NCBI RefSeq assembly: GCF_029338335.1
Contig: NZ_CP119796.1
Reading direction: 5' to 3' (one strand)
Origin: Halomontanus rarus
GTDB lineage: Archaea > Halobacteriota > Halobacteria > Halobacteriales > Natrialbaceae
DNA: 64,000 bases
Shown here: one piece after another, positions 1-8,198 of the stretch
Layout of the letters: every line of letters begins with the position of its first letter
How positions within the stretch are numbered: the first letter of the stretch is position 1
The notes under the pieces: generated by a model
What the model was told of the DNA's origin: nothing
What the model saw: the letters and a program-made list of their open reading frames with translations, nothing else
The model's database searches: none
Position numbers and translations under genes: made by a program

Positions 1-808
1 CGGCCGTCTCGAGGAAGTCTCCCAGCAAGTCGGGCAGGAAGGTCAGGACGCCGCGGTAGTAGAGCCCGCTGAACGTGACGACGACGAACACCGTGAGAAA
101 GGCGAGCGTGAAGAGCCGGCGGGTTTCGGCGACCAGACCGGTGAGCGAGTCGACGCCGGTCGACGAGCGTCGGGTGTCACCGTCTCCGCCCTCGCTGCCG
201 TCGCGTCCGTCCTCGCGCTCCCCGCCGTCGGGTACACCCATCGATTCGACGGCCGCCATCTCGTCGAACTCCATTACCAGCCCGACGGCCGCGCCGGCGA
301 GAGAGGGGATCGCGAGGGCGGCCGCCACGAGCCGCCAGTCGAACGCCACCAGCAACAGGGCGGTCGCGAGCGGCCCGAGTGCGATACCGATGTTCCCGGC
401 CATCCCGTGGTAGGCGAACCCCGCACCGCGGTCGCGGACGCCGTTGCTGATCAGCGTGAGTCCCGCGGGGTGGTAAACGCTGGCGGCGATCCCCCAGATT
501 CCGAGCGCGACGGCCAGCGCGAAGATTCCCGGCGTCAGACTCACGAGCAGAAAGGAGAGCCCCATTCCGGCGAGGCAGGCACAGATCAACGCGCGCGAGC
601 CGTACCGATCCACGAGGATGCCACCCGGCAACGCGCCGACGCCGAAGAGGCCGTAGCCGACCGTGACGACGTAGCCTAACGTGGCGGCCGTCGTCGAGAA
701 CTCGAGCAGCCAGATGGTCATCAGGATCGGAATCGACAGCTCGTAGGTGTGGACCAGCGCGTGACCGATCATCGTGAAGCCGACGATCGACCGGTCGTTG
801 TCGTTCAC
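1..808 (-). CDS. MFS transporter, partial (C-terminus off the left edge)
   Basis: Reading the minus strand from a GTG at 808 gives an uninterrupted hydrophobic protein that runs off the window. It contains the loop motif GGILVDRYGSR after the second membrane segment, which fits motif A of the major facilitator superfamily (G-x3-D-R-x-G-R). At least seven membrane segments are visible, and an acidic, Gly/Asp-rich cytoplasmic loop lies around residues 190-220, where the two six-helix halves of MFS proteins join. The substrate cannot be told. An upstream in-frame GTG at 847 is an alternative start. The gene is transcribed away from the rest of the window. Confidence 0.85.
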   Translation of the reverse strand, partial: MNDNDRSIVGFTMIGHALVHTYELSIPILMTIWLLEFSTTAATLGYVVTVGYGLFGVGALPGGILVDRYGSRALICACLAGMGLSFLLVSLTPGIFALAVALGIWGIAASVYHPAGLTLISNGVRDRGAGFAYHGMAGNIGIALGPLATALLLVAFDWRLVAAALAIPSLAGAAVGLVMEFDEMAAVESMGVPDGGEREDGRDGSEGGDGDTRRSSTGVDSLTGLVAETRRLFTLAFLTVFVVVTFSGLYYRGVLTFLPDLLGDFLETA

Positions 809-1054
809 GCTCGCGGCCTCCGGTGTCGCGGCTCCCGTCGGTAGCACGGTCTCCGACGTCTGAAACGACTCTCTTTCCGTCCGTTCACGTTCGTCTCCAA
901 CATGTCCTCCGTTCGGTGGGTACTCTACCGACCCGTCGCTTACGTCTTTTCACTGGCGGATGCGAGTCATCAGTACCGTGTCGCTCGAACCGATTCGCGC
1001 CCTGATCGCACGGCCCTCGTATAACCGGAGTGCAGTGACTCACCGGTTACTGTA

Positions 1055-1567
1055 CTACCCGTCGAGGTCGCGGCGAGCGACCTCGTTCGTCTCCTCGAGG
1101 TGTTCGTGGTCGACCGCCAGCACGGTCGGCGGCCGTCGGCCGAACGTGATCGTCGCCTCGTACTCGACCTGCCCCGTACACTCCATACAGATGTCCTCGC
1201 CGTCGCTCTCGACACCGATCGTCGCGGTGAGCGTCCCGTTTTCGACGACCGTACCCGCCACCACGGCCTCGTGACACGGGTTCGGTGCGCGGACGGAGCC
1301 GGTGATCGTCGCCGTCCCGGACTCGGCCTCGAGATCGGCGGCGATCGTCGCCTCGCTGGTCGAACCGCACTTGGCCTCGAGCGTTTCGATCGAGGTGTCG
1401 GCGACCGGGTCCGTCGCAGTGTCCTCGTCGTCGCCGGTCGTCCAATTGTCGTCCGTGTCGTTCTCGTCACCGTTTCCATCGGTACTCCCAGCCCCGTCTA
1501 TACACCCCGCGAGTGCACCGAAACCAGCGATAGAGCAGACTCGAGCGAGCAAGAGACGTCGTTTCAT
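1055..1567 (-). CDS. Secreted lipoprotein of unknown function
   Basis: 170 residues starting at the ATG at 1567. The N-terminus is MKRRLLLARVCSIAGF followed by the lipobox ALAGC, so it should be exported and lipid-anchored. A Gly/Asp/Asn-rich linker follows the Cys, then a beta-rich domain with Cys residues in CGST, NPCHE and CMEC contexts that could form disulfides or bind metal. An ORF reading upstream to 1693 exists, but the lipobox fixes the start. The family is not recognised; the fold may be Ig-like. It stands alone, 200 bp from its neighbours. Confidence 0.75.
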   Translation of the reverse strand: MKRRLLLARVCSIAGFGALAGCIDGAGSTDGNGDENDTDDNWTTGDDEDTATDPVADTSIETLEAKCGSTSEATIAADLEAESGTATITGSVRAPNPCHEAVVAGTVVENGTLTATIGVESDGEDICMECTGQVEYEATITFGRRPPTVLAVDHEHLEETNEVARRDLDG

Positions 1568-1729
1568 ATACCGGCGTAGGCGCTCACGTATCAAACCCAT
1601 TATGATTGGTGAAACAGTGATTTCAGTGTGATCGCTCGCAGGGGAAGCGATGGAGGCGGGTAATCGCTCGAGTGTTGCGGCCGTCGGTAGCAAATCGCCA
1701 GACGGAACGACGCGGGTTTCGAAAGGGAT

Positions 1730-1736
1730 TTAAGAG
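1730..1736 (+). promoter_or_regulatory. TATA box of tRNA-Arg
   Basis: A TTTAAG core in an AT-richer patch lies about 26 nt before the first base of the tRNA, the normal archaeal TATA-to-start spacing. Confidence 0.5.
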
Positions 1737-1758
1737 GGACTGCTCTACGTTGAGTTGA

Positions 1759-1831
1759 GTCCTGGTAGGGTAGTGGACTATCCTCTTGGCTTGCGGAGCC
1801 AGGGACCGGAGTTCAAATCTCCGTCAGGACG
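1759..1831 (+). tRNA. tRNA-Arg (anticodon GCG)
   Basis: A 73-nt cloverleaf. The acceptor strands GTCCTGG and TCAGGAC pair with one G-U, and the discriminator base is G. The anticodon arm is TTGGC / GCCAG around loop TTGCGGA, giving anticodon GCG (reads CGC). The T arm is GGAG-TTCAAAT-CTCC. No intron and no encoded CCA. The D arm has one base more or less than the standard model depending on how it is folded. Degenerate copies of its 3' end follow downstream (1881-1896 and 2027-2043). Confidence 0.93.
1815..1831 (+). repeat. tRNA 3'-end core, copy 1 (inside tRNA-Arg)
   Basis: AAATCTCCGTCAGGACG is the 3' strand of the T arm plus the acceptor of the tRNA. tRNA 3' ends are classic attachment sites of archaeal integrases, and two related copies lie within 215 bp downstream. 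Confidence 0.6.
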
Positions 1832-1880
1832 CTCACTTCGTTCTCGACCTGACGTGCTTCACACTCGTGACACTCGTGTG

Positions 1881-1896
1881 AAACTCCGTCAGAACG
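1881..1896 (+). repeat. Degenerate tRNA 3'-end copy 2
   Basis: AAACTCCGTCAGAACG matches the tRNA core with one base missing and one substitution (G to A). Confidence 0.5.
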
Positions 1897-2026
1897 TCTT
1901 CAGGAAACAACACGGCGAGCGTAGCGAGGAGTCTGTTCCCTGAAAACACACACGATGATTTGAACAGACGAGTTGCAGCTCGGAACGGCGCGAAGCGCCG
2001 CACGTCCAAAACATCTCGGCGAGTTT

Positions 2027-2043
2027 AAATCTCCGTCAGCACG
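2027..2043 (+). repeat. Degenerate tRNA 3'-end copy 3
   Basis: AAATCTCCGTCAGCACG matches the tRNA end at 16 of 17 positions. The flanks also resemble those of copy 1: GAGTTT in front (GAGTTC at the tRNA) and a GC-CACT-CGTTCG-like stretch behind. This is the best candidate for the second attachment site. Confidence 0.6.
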
Positions 2044-2396
2044 CACACTCCGTTCGCTCGAGTCTCTCGAGTGAAGTGCAACCCGAAACGACCTGTTCGT
2101 CTCGAGACCAACCGACACTCGAGTTACGCCAGTTATTCCGGTCCGATTCCGATAAATATAATATGACGTTGTGTGAATGGTCTGGTGAACGTTGTGAATC
2201 TAACTGGTCGGGGGTATGCACTGAACTCGGATGCGGGAACATTCGAGGCACGGCTTTCAGGTCGATCGACGGGCTTCGAAAGCCACGGTTGTAGACACAC
2301 GCACGAGATAGTCCCACCTCGCACGACCGCGGAATCGTCGGCAAAGACAGCCGTCTCGAAGCGCCGATTCACCACGACGCACATCTGGAGGACCAA

Positions 2397-2549
2397 ATGA
2401 GTGACACGGACTCGGACGACACGACTGACACAGGCGACTCCGAATTCCTCGAGCCGTGCCCGAGCTGTGGGCAACCGATCGTCGGCGTCTACGCCACGGG
2501 CCCAATGGAACGCTACTCGGTTCCCTGCGGGTGCCAGACGCGTCGGTAG
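2397..2549 (+). CDS. Small zinc-ribbon protein (50 aa)
   Basis: ATG at 2397 follows a good Shine-Dalgarno (GGAGG, 5 nt upstream). The product has an acidic Asp/Thr tail at residues 1-20, then CPSCG at 21-25 and PCGC at 43-46, so four cysteines in CxxC-x19-CxC spacing form a likely zinc knuckle. Small CPxCG-type zinc-finger proteins are common in haloarchaea and often act in stress or growth-phase responses. The partner here is unknown. The gene stands alone between tRNA-Arg and the RNase P RNA. Confidence 0.75.
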   Translation: MSDTDSDDTTDTGDSEFLEPCPSCGQPIVGVYATGPMERYSVPCGCQTRR

Positions 2550-2805
2550 GAGGAGGTGCTCGAGTCGGGTGATCGTCGTCTTACACCCACACCGAACCTC
2601 CCCCCTCCCCCACGGCCGTCAGTCGCCTCCCACCAAATACTCCCACTCGAGGTCGCTTTTCTTGCAATCCTCGGTGAGATGGTGTTTTCGAATCGTGGCC
2701 GACCGAGTGACTCGAGGCTAGGTCGCTGCAAGCGAAACGGTTGTTCTCCCGGCGACTATCATACCGGTGTGGACGTTCGAGATGGCGTCGTCACTCAGCA
2801 CGTAA

Positions 2806-3378
2806 CAGGGCGAGAGGAGTAAGCCCCCTTCTGTTCGTCCCGGCATTCGGCTGAGCGTTCGCGCCGCCCGCGGCCGTGACCGCTCGTGGTCATAGCCGCG
2901 GTGTTTTCGGGCTACCAGCGACGCGAACTTGCACCGGTGAGGGTTCGCCGTTCCATCGATCCTCGGCCGTCGGTGTGTCTGTGCGTGACCGCGCCGTCTT
3001 CGACGGCGTGTACCGTTTCATATCGCGCGGTTCGTGGTCTCGAACCACGAGCACACGCACGCGCACACTCACTCTCGGCGGCTCGCGTCGAGCCGTCTCG
3101 AGTCGGCGATTCGCCATGAGGATGGTCGAATCACCGCACCCTCTGCGGGTTAGCTTCCCTTCCTCGCGGTCGGGGTCGCACGCATCATCGGTCGGGCCGA
3201 GACGTGTCGTTTCTGTTCCAGAGCCAGCGGTCTCCCGCTCCGGACTTGCGCCCGGTCACCCGCCCGAACGGTGGGGGGACTTTCCTCGCGAGCGTGGAGC
3301 GACCCGAGGGGTCGGTCCACGTTATGTAGACGTGCCGTCGCCGGCACGTCCACCGCGGCAGCCGGGCTCTCTCTCCCG
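2806..3378 (-). ncRNA. rnpB: RNase P RNA
   Basis: Read on the minus strand, this contains the universal 5' P4 strand GAGGAAAGTCCCCCC (near 3281-3297). The 3' partner ACAGAAGGGGGCTTAC lies near 2821-2836. Between them are the GGGCGCAAGTCC and ACAGAAACGAC blocks typical of archaeal type A RNA. P3 is a strong hairpin (GTGGA..TCCAC arms), P2 is AGCCC / GGGCT, and P1 pairs GGGAGAG near 3378 with CTCTCGCCC near 2808; the ends are set from P1 and approximate. At about 570 nt it seems long for this RNA. The extra length sits mainly in a helix around 3000-3110 with a TCGTGGT / ACCACGA tip. It is the RNA part of the ribozyme that matures tRNA 5' ends. Confidence 0.9.
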
Positions 3379-3403
3379 TTTCCACCTAGTCGCGGTTCCG
3401 GGT

Positions 3404-3428
3404 TAAGTCTCTCGGTAAGGATAAATAG
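3404..3428 (-). promoter_or_regulatory. Promoter region of the RNase P RNA
   Basis: On the minus strand CTTAAC lies about 26 nt before the inferred 5' end at 3378, and TATTTAT lies further upstream. Either could be the TATA box. Confidence 0.4.
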
Positions 3429-3450
3429 TCGTCCGCTCTGAATGGAAGCG

Positions 3451-3457
3451 TTTTAGG
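3451..3457 (+). promoter_or_regulatory. TATA box of the AMMECR1 gene
   Basis: TTTTAGG centred 28 nt before the ATG at 3482. This spacing implies a leaderless transcript and favours 3482 over the ATG at 3470. Confidence 0.45.
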
Positions 3458-3481
3458 TCGGGTAGTCCCATGTACATCCGT

Positions 3482-4084
3482 ATGTCCCAGCGACAGGGCG
3501 TCGACATCTCCTACGAAGACGGTGCACGCGCGGTCGAACTCGCGCGCGAATCCGTCGAATCCTACGTACGACACGGTCAACGAGAACACCCCGGCAGCAT
3601 GCGCGACGCGTTCTACGAGCGAACCGGCGCGTTCGTCCGCCTCGAGTCCACTCGCGGGCGGGGGAGCCTTCGCGGCTGCGCCGGCGGCTACCGCACCGGT
3701 GAACAGCTCGGACACGTCATCGTCGACGCGGCTATCGAAGCCGCCAGCGACGACTCCTGTGGCTCCGAGGTCACACCCTCGGAGCTGTCGAATCTCACCG
3801 TCTCGGTCTGTGTGGTCCGGAACGTTCTTCTGACCGACGACCCGATCGCCGACCTCGAGCTCGGTACTCACGGCGTCGCCGTCGACGGAAACGGACAGAG
3901 CGGTTGGCTCTACCCGACGGTGCCCGTCGAGAACGGCTGGAGCGAACACGAGTACCTCGACCGCACCTGCCGGAAGGCCGGCCTACCGCCGACCGCGTGG
4001 CAAGACGACGAGGTTATCGTTACGCTCTTCGAGGGGCAGGTGTTCCGCGAGCGTGAAGCCGACGGGAGCGTCGAACAGCTCTAG
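3482..4084 (+). CDS. AMMECR1-domain protein
   Basis: About 200 residues, the usual length for the family. The diagnostic strand LRGCAGG (family consensus LRGCIG) is at about residues 60-66. The conserved segments SELSNLTVSVCVV and DEVIVTLFEGQVF follow. The ATG at 3482 fits the TATA spacing and an in-frame ATG at 3470 adds four residues. AMMECR1 proteins occur in archaea and eukaryotes. The archaeal members lie in conserved two-domain folds with no proven reaction. This one is a single gene with an upstream promoter and no operon partner. Confidence 0.88.
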   Translation: MSQRQGVDISYEDGARAVELARESVESYVRHGQREHPGSMRDAFYERTGAFVRLESTRGRGSLRGCAGGYRTGEQLGHVIVDAAIEAASDDSCGSEVTPSELSNLTVSVCVVRNVLLTDDPIADLELGTHGVAVDGNGQSGWLYPTVPVENGWSEHEYLDRTCRKAGLPPTAWQDDEVIVTLFEGQVFREREADGSVEQL

Positions 4085-4294
4085 CCTCGACCATCCGAAC
4101 GCGTTCGATTCGGAACTGGCTGTTTCACCACGCCACGATTCGAGGGTCCGATACCGGCCGTTGTGCTGGCGGATCGGTTACTACCTGTCGTGCATTTTAC
4201 AATTTCGTCACTGTGGGCACGATTCCCGTTCCCAGCCGTCCGAGTTCGATACCGTTTCGCACGAAACCGCGAGTGACTCGTACCGTGTGTCGTC

Positions 4295-6439
4295 TCATTC
4301 GTCGGGATCTGCCGTCCCGGTATCGCGTTTGTGTTTGCGTTCGCGCGTGCGTTCACTGTCGGTTCGGCGTTCGCTCTCGCTTTCGTTCTCGTTCTCGTTC
4401 TCGGCCTCAGCCTCAGTCTCGGTCTCGCATTCGCCACCCCACTCGAGCGAGTCGATCCCTGTGATTTCGAACCGAGCACCGCCGTCGGGACCGTCAGTGA
4501 CGCGGATCTCCCAGTCGTGGGCGGTCACGATCGTCTCGACGATCGAGAGGCCGTATCCGGTGCCGTCCGCCGACGTCGAGTAGCCGGTATCGAATATCTC
4601 GTCTCGTTTCGATTCCGGAACCCCCGGCCCCGTATCTTCGACGGCGAGCCAGTCGTCGCCAGCGTCGACCCGGACGAGAACGCCACTGCTGCCGTGCTCC
4701 ACACTATCCTCGTGAGTCTGCGACCGAGGGTTTGTGGAGCTATGCTCCACACTATTTCGAAACAGGTTCTCGAACAGCTGAACGACCCGGTCTTCGTCCG
4801 CCTGAAATCGAACGTCGGGGATCCGGGCGTCCTCGAGCGTCGCACCCTCGGTGTCGACGTGGCCCCACGCGAATCGCGTGACCCGATCGAGGTCGACCGT
4901 CGTCACGGAACCGATCTCTCGGCCTTCCCGCGCGAGCCACAGCAGGTCGTCGATGATCCGCTGCATCCGCTCGAGGGCGGTAGTGGCTTCGGCGAGGTAG
5001 CGGTCGACGTCGTCCGATTCGGTCCTCGCGAGATCGAGGTTTCCGGCGGCGACGGTCAACGGGCCCTGGAGGTCGTGGGCGACGATGCCGGAGAAGCGCT
5101 CGAGTCGTTCGTTCTGTGCGGCGAGCGTTCGTTCGCGGGCTTTCAGTTCGTCCTGACGGGAGGCTCGATCGAGCGCCCGTTCGACGTTCGCGGCGAGGAC
5201 GTTCGCCAGCGAGACGGTTCGGTCCTCGAAGTCGGCGGTGTCGGTCGAACCGGCGATGAACACGCCGTGGTCGCCGAGCGGGAAGACGAGCTCGCTCCGG
5301 ATGGGCGTCTCCGGATTGTACGCCTCGGGATCGGTCGTCACGTCGTCGTAGATCTGCGCCTGCCCCGTTCGAAAGACCGTCCAGACGATCCCGTCGCCCC
5401 GTTCGAACGTCGGAATTTCGTCGAACAGGTCCTCGCCCCGCCGCGTTATCGCGACCGGGACGAGGCGATCGCTCGCCTCGTCGTGGAAGTAGACGCCGTT
5501 GACCGACAGTCTGAGGACGTTCCGCGCGGCCTCGGTCGTGATGTCGGCGATCTTCTGGTGGGTTCGAGCCTTCATGAGCCGACGCGTCGTCTCGTGGAGC
5601 GCTCGAAGCTGGCACTGGTTTTCGACCTCGTCGGATCCCTCGCGGGCGACGACGGCGATCCCGTCGATCGTCGGATCGTCGAACACGTTGTAACAGGTGG
5701 CTTCGATCAGGGTCCAGCGTCCGTTCGCACACTTTGCGCGGAACTCGACGGTCGGCTCCCAGTTCGGGTTGTCGAGGAGTTTCCCGACGGTCTCTCGAAC
5801 TGTCGCTCGATCGTCGGGGTGGACGAACTCGAGGCCGCGTTCGCCGAGGAGGTCCGCCGGTGCGTACTCGAGGAGGTCCTCGACAGCGGGACTGACGAAC
5901 GTGAACACGCCGCCCTCGTCGACGGTACAGACGAGCTCCGAGCGGTGGTCGAGGAGAGCCGCGGATCGACGTCGATGCCGGTCGACTCGCGCCTGTGCGA
6001 TCGCGGCGTCGATTCGATCGACGAGGGTCGACCACGGTGACTCGTCTCCGCCACCGGCTTGCACGTAATCGGTGACGCCCCGTCTGAACGCCTCGACGGC
6101 CAGCGCCTCCGAGCCCGCGTTTCGTGCGAAGAGGACGAGCGGGACGTGCGGCTCCCGTTCGCGCACCGCGTCGACGAACTCGAGTTCGAGGTCGAGGTCG
6201 AGGTCGACATCGGGATCGAGGCAGGCGTCCACCCCGCCCTCGCACGCGACTCGGGATTCGCAGACGACACACGCGATTTCCCGTTCGCCGAGCGTCTCGA
6301 GGCCGGCGTCTCGAGACGAGGCGGTGACGATCGACAGACGAGTCCCACTTCGTTCGATACCCGTCGCCGCCGACCGTACGCCGTCCCGGTCGGCGCCGAC
6401 GTAGAGCACACGTAACTGACCGTCATCTCGAGTCTGCAT
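4295..6439 (-). CDS. Sensor histidine kinase (pseudo-receiver, PAS, GAF, HisKA, HATPase)
   Basis: 714 residues, no membrane segment. Order: receiver-like domain about 8-140, PAS about 165-285, GAF about 295-440, then the kinase core. The H-box SGIVAHDLQGP has its His near residue 453, the N-box NLFRNSVEH is near 558, and the G-box GTGYGLSIVE is near 626. In the receiver the usual phospho-accepting Asp stretch reads ACVVCES, so it probably cannot be phosphorylated. After the N-box a 16-residue insertion repeats SVEH (see finding). The C-terminus is a Glu/Asn/Arg-rich tail. The signal sensed is unknown; PAS and GAF in such proteins bind small ligands or cofactors. No response regulator is adjacent. 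Confidence 0.92.
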   Translation of the reverse strand: MQTRDDGQLRVLYVGADRDGVRSAATGIERSGTRLSIVTASSRDAGLETLGEREIACVVCESRVACEGGVDACLDPDVDLDLDLELEFVDAVREREPHVPLVLFARNAGSEALAVEAFRRGVTDYVQAGGGDESPWSTLVDRIDAAIAQARVDRHRRRSAALLDHRSELVCTVDEGGVFTFVSPAVEDLLEYAPADLLGERGLEFVHPDDRATVRETVGKLLDNPNWEPTVEFRAKCANGRWTLIEATCYNVFDDPTIDGIAVVAREGSDEVENQCQLRALHETTRRLMKARTHQKIADITTEAARNVLRLSVNGVYFHDEASDRLVPVAITRRGEDLFDEIPTFERGDGIVWTVFRTGQAQIYDDVTTDPEAYNPETPIRSELVFPLGDHGVFIAGSTDTADFEDRTVSLANVLAANVERALDRASRQDELKARERTLAAQNERLERFSGIVAHDLQGPLTVAAGNLDLARTESDDVDRYLAEATTALERMQRIIDDLLWLAREGREIGSVTTVDLDRVTRFAWGHVDTEGATLEDARIPDVRFQADEDRVVQLFENLFRNSVEHSSTNPRSQTHEDSVEHGSSGVLVRVDAGDDWLAVEDTGPGVPESKRDEIFDTGYSTSADGTGYGLSIVETIVTAHDWEIRVTDGPDGGARFEITGIDSLEWGGECETETEAEAENENENESESERRTDSERTRERKHKRDTGTADPDE
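4695..4755. repeat. 13-bp direct repeat with adjoining inverted repeat inside the kinase gene
   Basis: TGCTCCACACTAT occurs at 4695-4707 and again at 4743-4755, a period of 48 bp (16 codons, frame kept). The second copy is preceded by its own inverse: GTGGAGC-TAT-GCTCCAC at 4734-4750 is a perfect 7-bp hairpin. Confidence 0.8.
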
Positions 6440-6529
6440 CTACGGACCCATCATTACTTGCGGAATTAATTGTTTGGTAAGAAATTCCCCACGTGCCGAT
6501 GGTTTTCGAGGTCGCAGCCGTCGATCCGC

Positions 6530-6778
6530 TCACGAGACCGCGTCGAGTTTCGCCTCGAGCAGATCGTTCAGCGCCGAGAAGACGAGATGGACGGTCACCC
6601 AGAGGGCCGTGAGGAAGAGGCCGAGTGCGAGGACGAGGCCCGCAGCTCCCGCCCCGGCCACGACGATTCTGGTGACGAGGAGCGTACAGGCGAGGACGAG
6701 CGCGAGTCGGACGAACAGCCAGTTGGCGATCTCGATATGCGGGTCCCGCGACTCGCCAGGTGTGGACGTAGCTTTCAT
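6530..6778 (-). CDS. Small membrane protein, unknown
   Basis: 82 residues with two membrane segments, about 22-43 and 46-68, both rich in Ala/Leu/Val. A short acidic or polar tail sits at each end, and the C-terminal helix LNDLLEAKLDAV is probably amphipathic. It lies between the sensor kinase and pncB on the same strand with gaps of about 90-110 bp, so co-transcription is possible but not shown. The family is not recognised. Confidence 0.65.
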   Translation of the reverse strand: MKATSTPGESRDPHIEIANWLFVRLALVLACTLLVTRIVVAGAGAAGLVLALGLFLTALWVTVHLVFSALNDLLEAKLDAVS

Positions 6779-6886
6779 ACGCGCGAATACGATTCGAGCA
6801 CTACTAACAGTTCGTTTATCTGTCGCGTCGTCACGAACCGCCGCTGGTGCGACCGGTCGGCGGAGCTAGCGTGATCGATCCCTCGC

Positions 6887-8095
6887 TCACGGCTCGTCGA
6901 CGCCGAACCCGACTCGATCCGCGTCGGCCAGACATCGCTCGGACGCCGCCTCGAGGTCGAACTCCCGGACGATTTCGCCGTCGCGAACGAGGGGTTCGAG
7001 GAGCGCCTCGCCGTCCTCCGGTCCCGGCCGATCCGCGAGCGCGACGTGGTGGCCGCCGTCGGGGGTCCGGTAGACCTCCTTGACGCCCGAGAGTTTGCCC
7101 CGCTTGGAGATCGGTTCGCCCTCGTCGCCGGACTGCGTCCGTCCGTTCGAGGGATCGTCCGGTCCCTCGCTGATTTCGACGATGTCGAGGCTGAAGTCGA
7201 CGCCGTCGGCGCTCGTGATCGCGCTGCCGACGCCGAAGCCGTCGGCGACGTCGCGAAGGTCCCGAAGGTCCGCGGGGCCGAGGCCGCCGCTACAGAAGAT
7301 GTCGACGTCCTCGTGGCCCCGCGCGTCGAGTTCCCAGCGCACCTCGCGAATGATGTGTCGAAAGTCGCCGCGACGCGACCCCGTCGTGTCGATTCGGACG
7401 CCGTCCAAGTCGTCGCCGAGCGTCTCGGCCGCCAGCAGGCTCTCCGACTTCTCGTCCCAGAAGGTGTCGACGAGCGCGATCCGCGGGACGTCTTCGGGAA
7501 CGGCCTCGTCGAAGGCCTCCCACGCCGCGGGCTGGTTCCCCTCGCCGAAACAGAACATGAGCGCGTGGGGCATCGTTCCGCCCGGTTCGCGGTCGAGGAT
7601 TTCGCCGGCGGCGACGTGCGAGAAACCGTCGAGACCGGCCAGCAACGAGGCTCGCTCGACGGTCGACGTGATCGACGGGTGGACGTGGCGAGCGCCGAAC
7701 GAGAGCACGAGCGACTCCGGCGCGGCCCGACGCGCCTCGAGGGCGGCCGTCGCGAAGCCGCTCGGTTGCGAGAGGAAGCCGAGCAGCGAGGTCTCGAGTT
7801 CGGCGAAGTCGAGGTACGATCCTTCGATCCGGAGGACGGGGCCGCCGTCGAACAGTTGGCCATCCGGCAGTGCGTCGATATCGACGGCGCGGCCCTCGAA
7901 CAGCGTCGCGACGTCCTCGACGCCGGTGAACACCTCGAAGCTCCCGGTGGGAAACTGATCGGCGGTCACTTCGGCGACGACGTGGGGGTCTTTCCCCGCG
8001 TGCTCGAGGGTCGTCCGCGTGCGCTCGAAGTAGGCGTCCGTCGCCCGGCCCTCGAGGATCGCCTCCGCTGAGACGGTTCCGAACGGATTCGTCAT
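6887..8095 (-). CDS. pncB: Nicotinate phosphoribosyltransferase
   Basis: 402 residues from the ATG at 8095; upstream extension to 8209 is not needed. Joins nicotinate and PRPP to nicotinate mononucleotide in NAD salvage. Family landmarks are the N-terminal MTNPFGTVSAEAILEG, the SFGARHVHPS block near residue 135, the VDTFWDEKSESLLA strand and the phosphate-binding CSGGLGPADLRDL near residue 280. The length fits the shorter archaeal NAPRTase type. A nicotinamidase-like gene that could supply its substrate lies 3.6 kb away at 11694-12278, transcribed the other way. Confidence 0.9.
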   Translation of the reverse strand: MTNPFGTVSAEAILEGRATDAYFERTRTTLEHAGKDPHVVAEVTADQFPTGSFEVFTGVEDVATLFEGRAVDIDALPDGQLFDGGPVLRIEGSYLDFAELETSLLGFLSQPSGFATAALEARRAAPESLVLSFGARHVHPSITSTVERASLLAGLDGFSHVAAGEILDREPGGTMPHALMFCFGEGNQPAAWEAFDEAVPEDVPRIALVDTFWDEKSESLLAAETLGDDLDGVRIDTTGSRRGDFRHIIREVRWELDARGHEDVDIFCSGGLGPADLRDLRDVADGFGVGSAITSADGVDFSLDIVEISEGPDDPSNGRTQSGDEGEPISKRGKLSGVKEVYRTPDGGHHVALADRPGPEDGEALLEPLVRDGEIVREFDLEAASERCLADADRVGFGVDEP

Positions 8096-8198
8096 ACCCC
8101 TCGCTTTCCGGTGGAGGGCGAAAAAGGTACGCTTGTGTGGCGCTCGGACGTCCTCTCGTCGTTCCGTCATCCGTCGCTCGCCTGTCGCCCGTCGCTCG

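Larger units (their letters stand above)
1832..2396. other. 565-bp gene-free stretch with tRNA-derived repeats
   Basis: No convincing protein gene. The stretch holds two degraded tRNA 3'-end copies, a hairpin with TTCACAC / GTGTGAA arms near 1868-1892, a GGCGC / GCGCC hairpin near 1987-1999, and an AT-rich patch at 2148-2162 that could be a promoter. The short ORFs here lack the acidic composition of haloarchaeal proteins. Best read as the scar of an integrated element plus the leader of the small zinc protein. Confidence 0.5.

Noticed and set aside
2163..2294. 43-codon Cys-containing ORF after the AT-rich patch
   Set aside because: It has an AT-rich patch just before it but no Shine-Dalgarno, its cysteines are irregular, and the composition is not acidic. 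Evidence is too weak to call a gene.
2876..3406. 176-codon ORF overlapping the RNase P RNA
   Set aside because: The region encodes a structured RNA on the minus strand. The predicted protein is basic and of low complexity.
4331..6040. 569-codon plus-strand ORF opposite the first histidine kinase
   Set aside because: Its product is Arg/Val-rich with no domain, and the minus strand encodes a complete kinase with all motifs. High GC makes long antisense frames common here.
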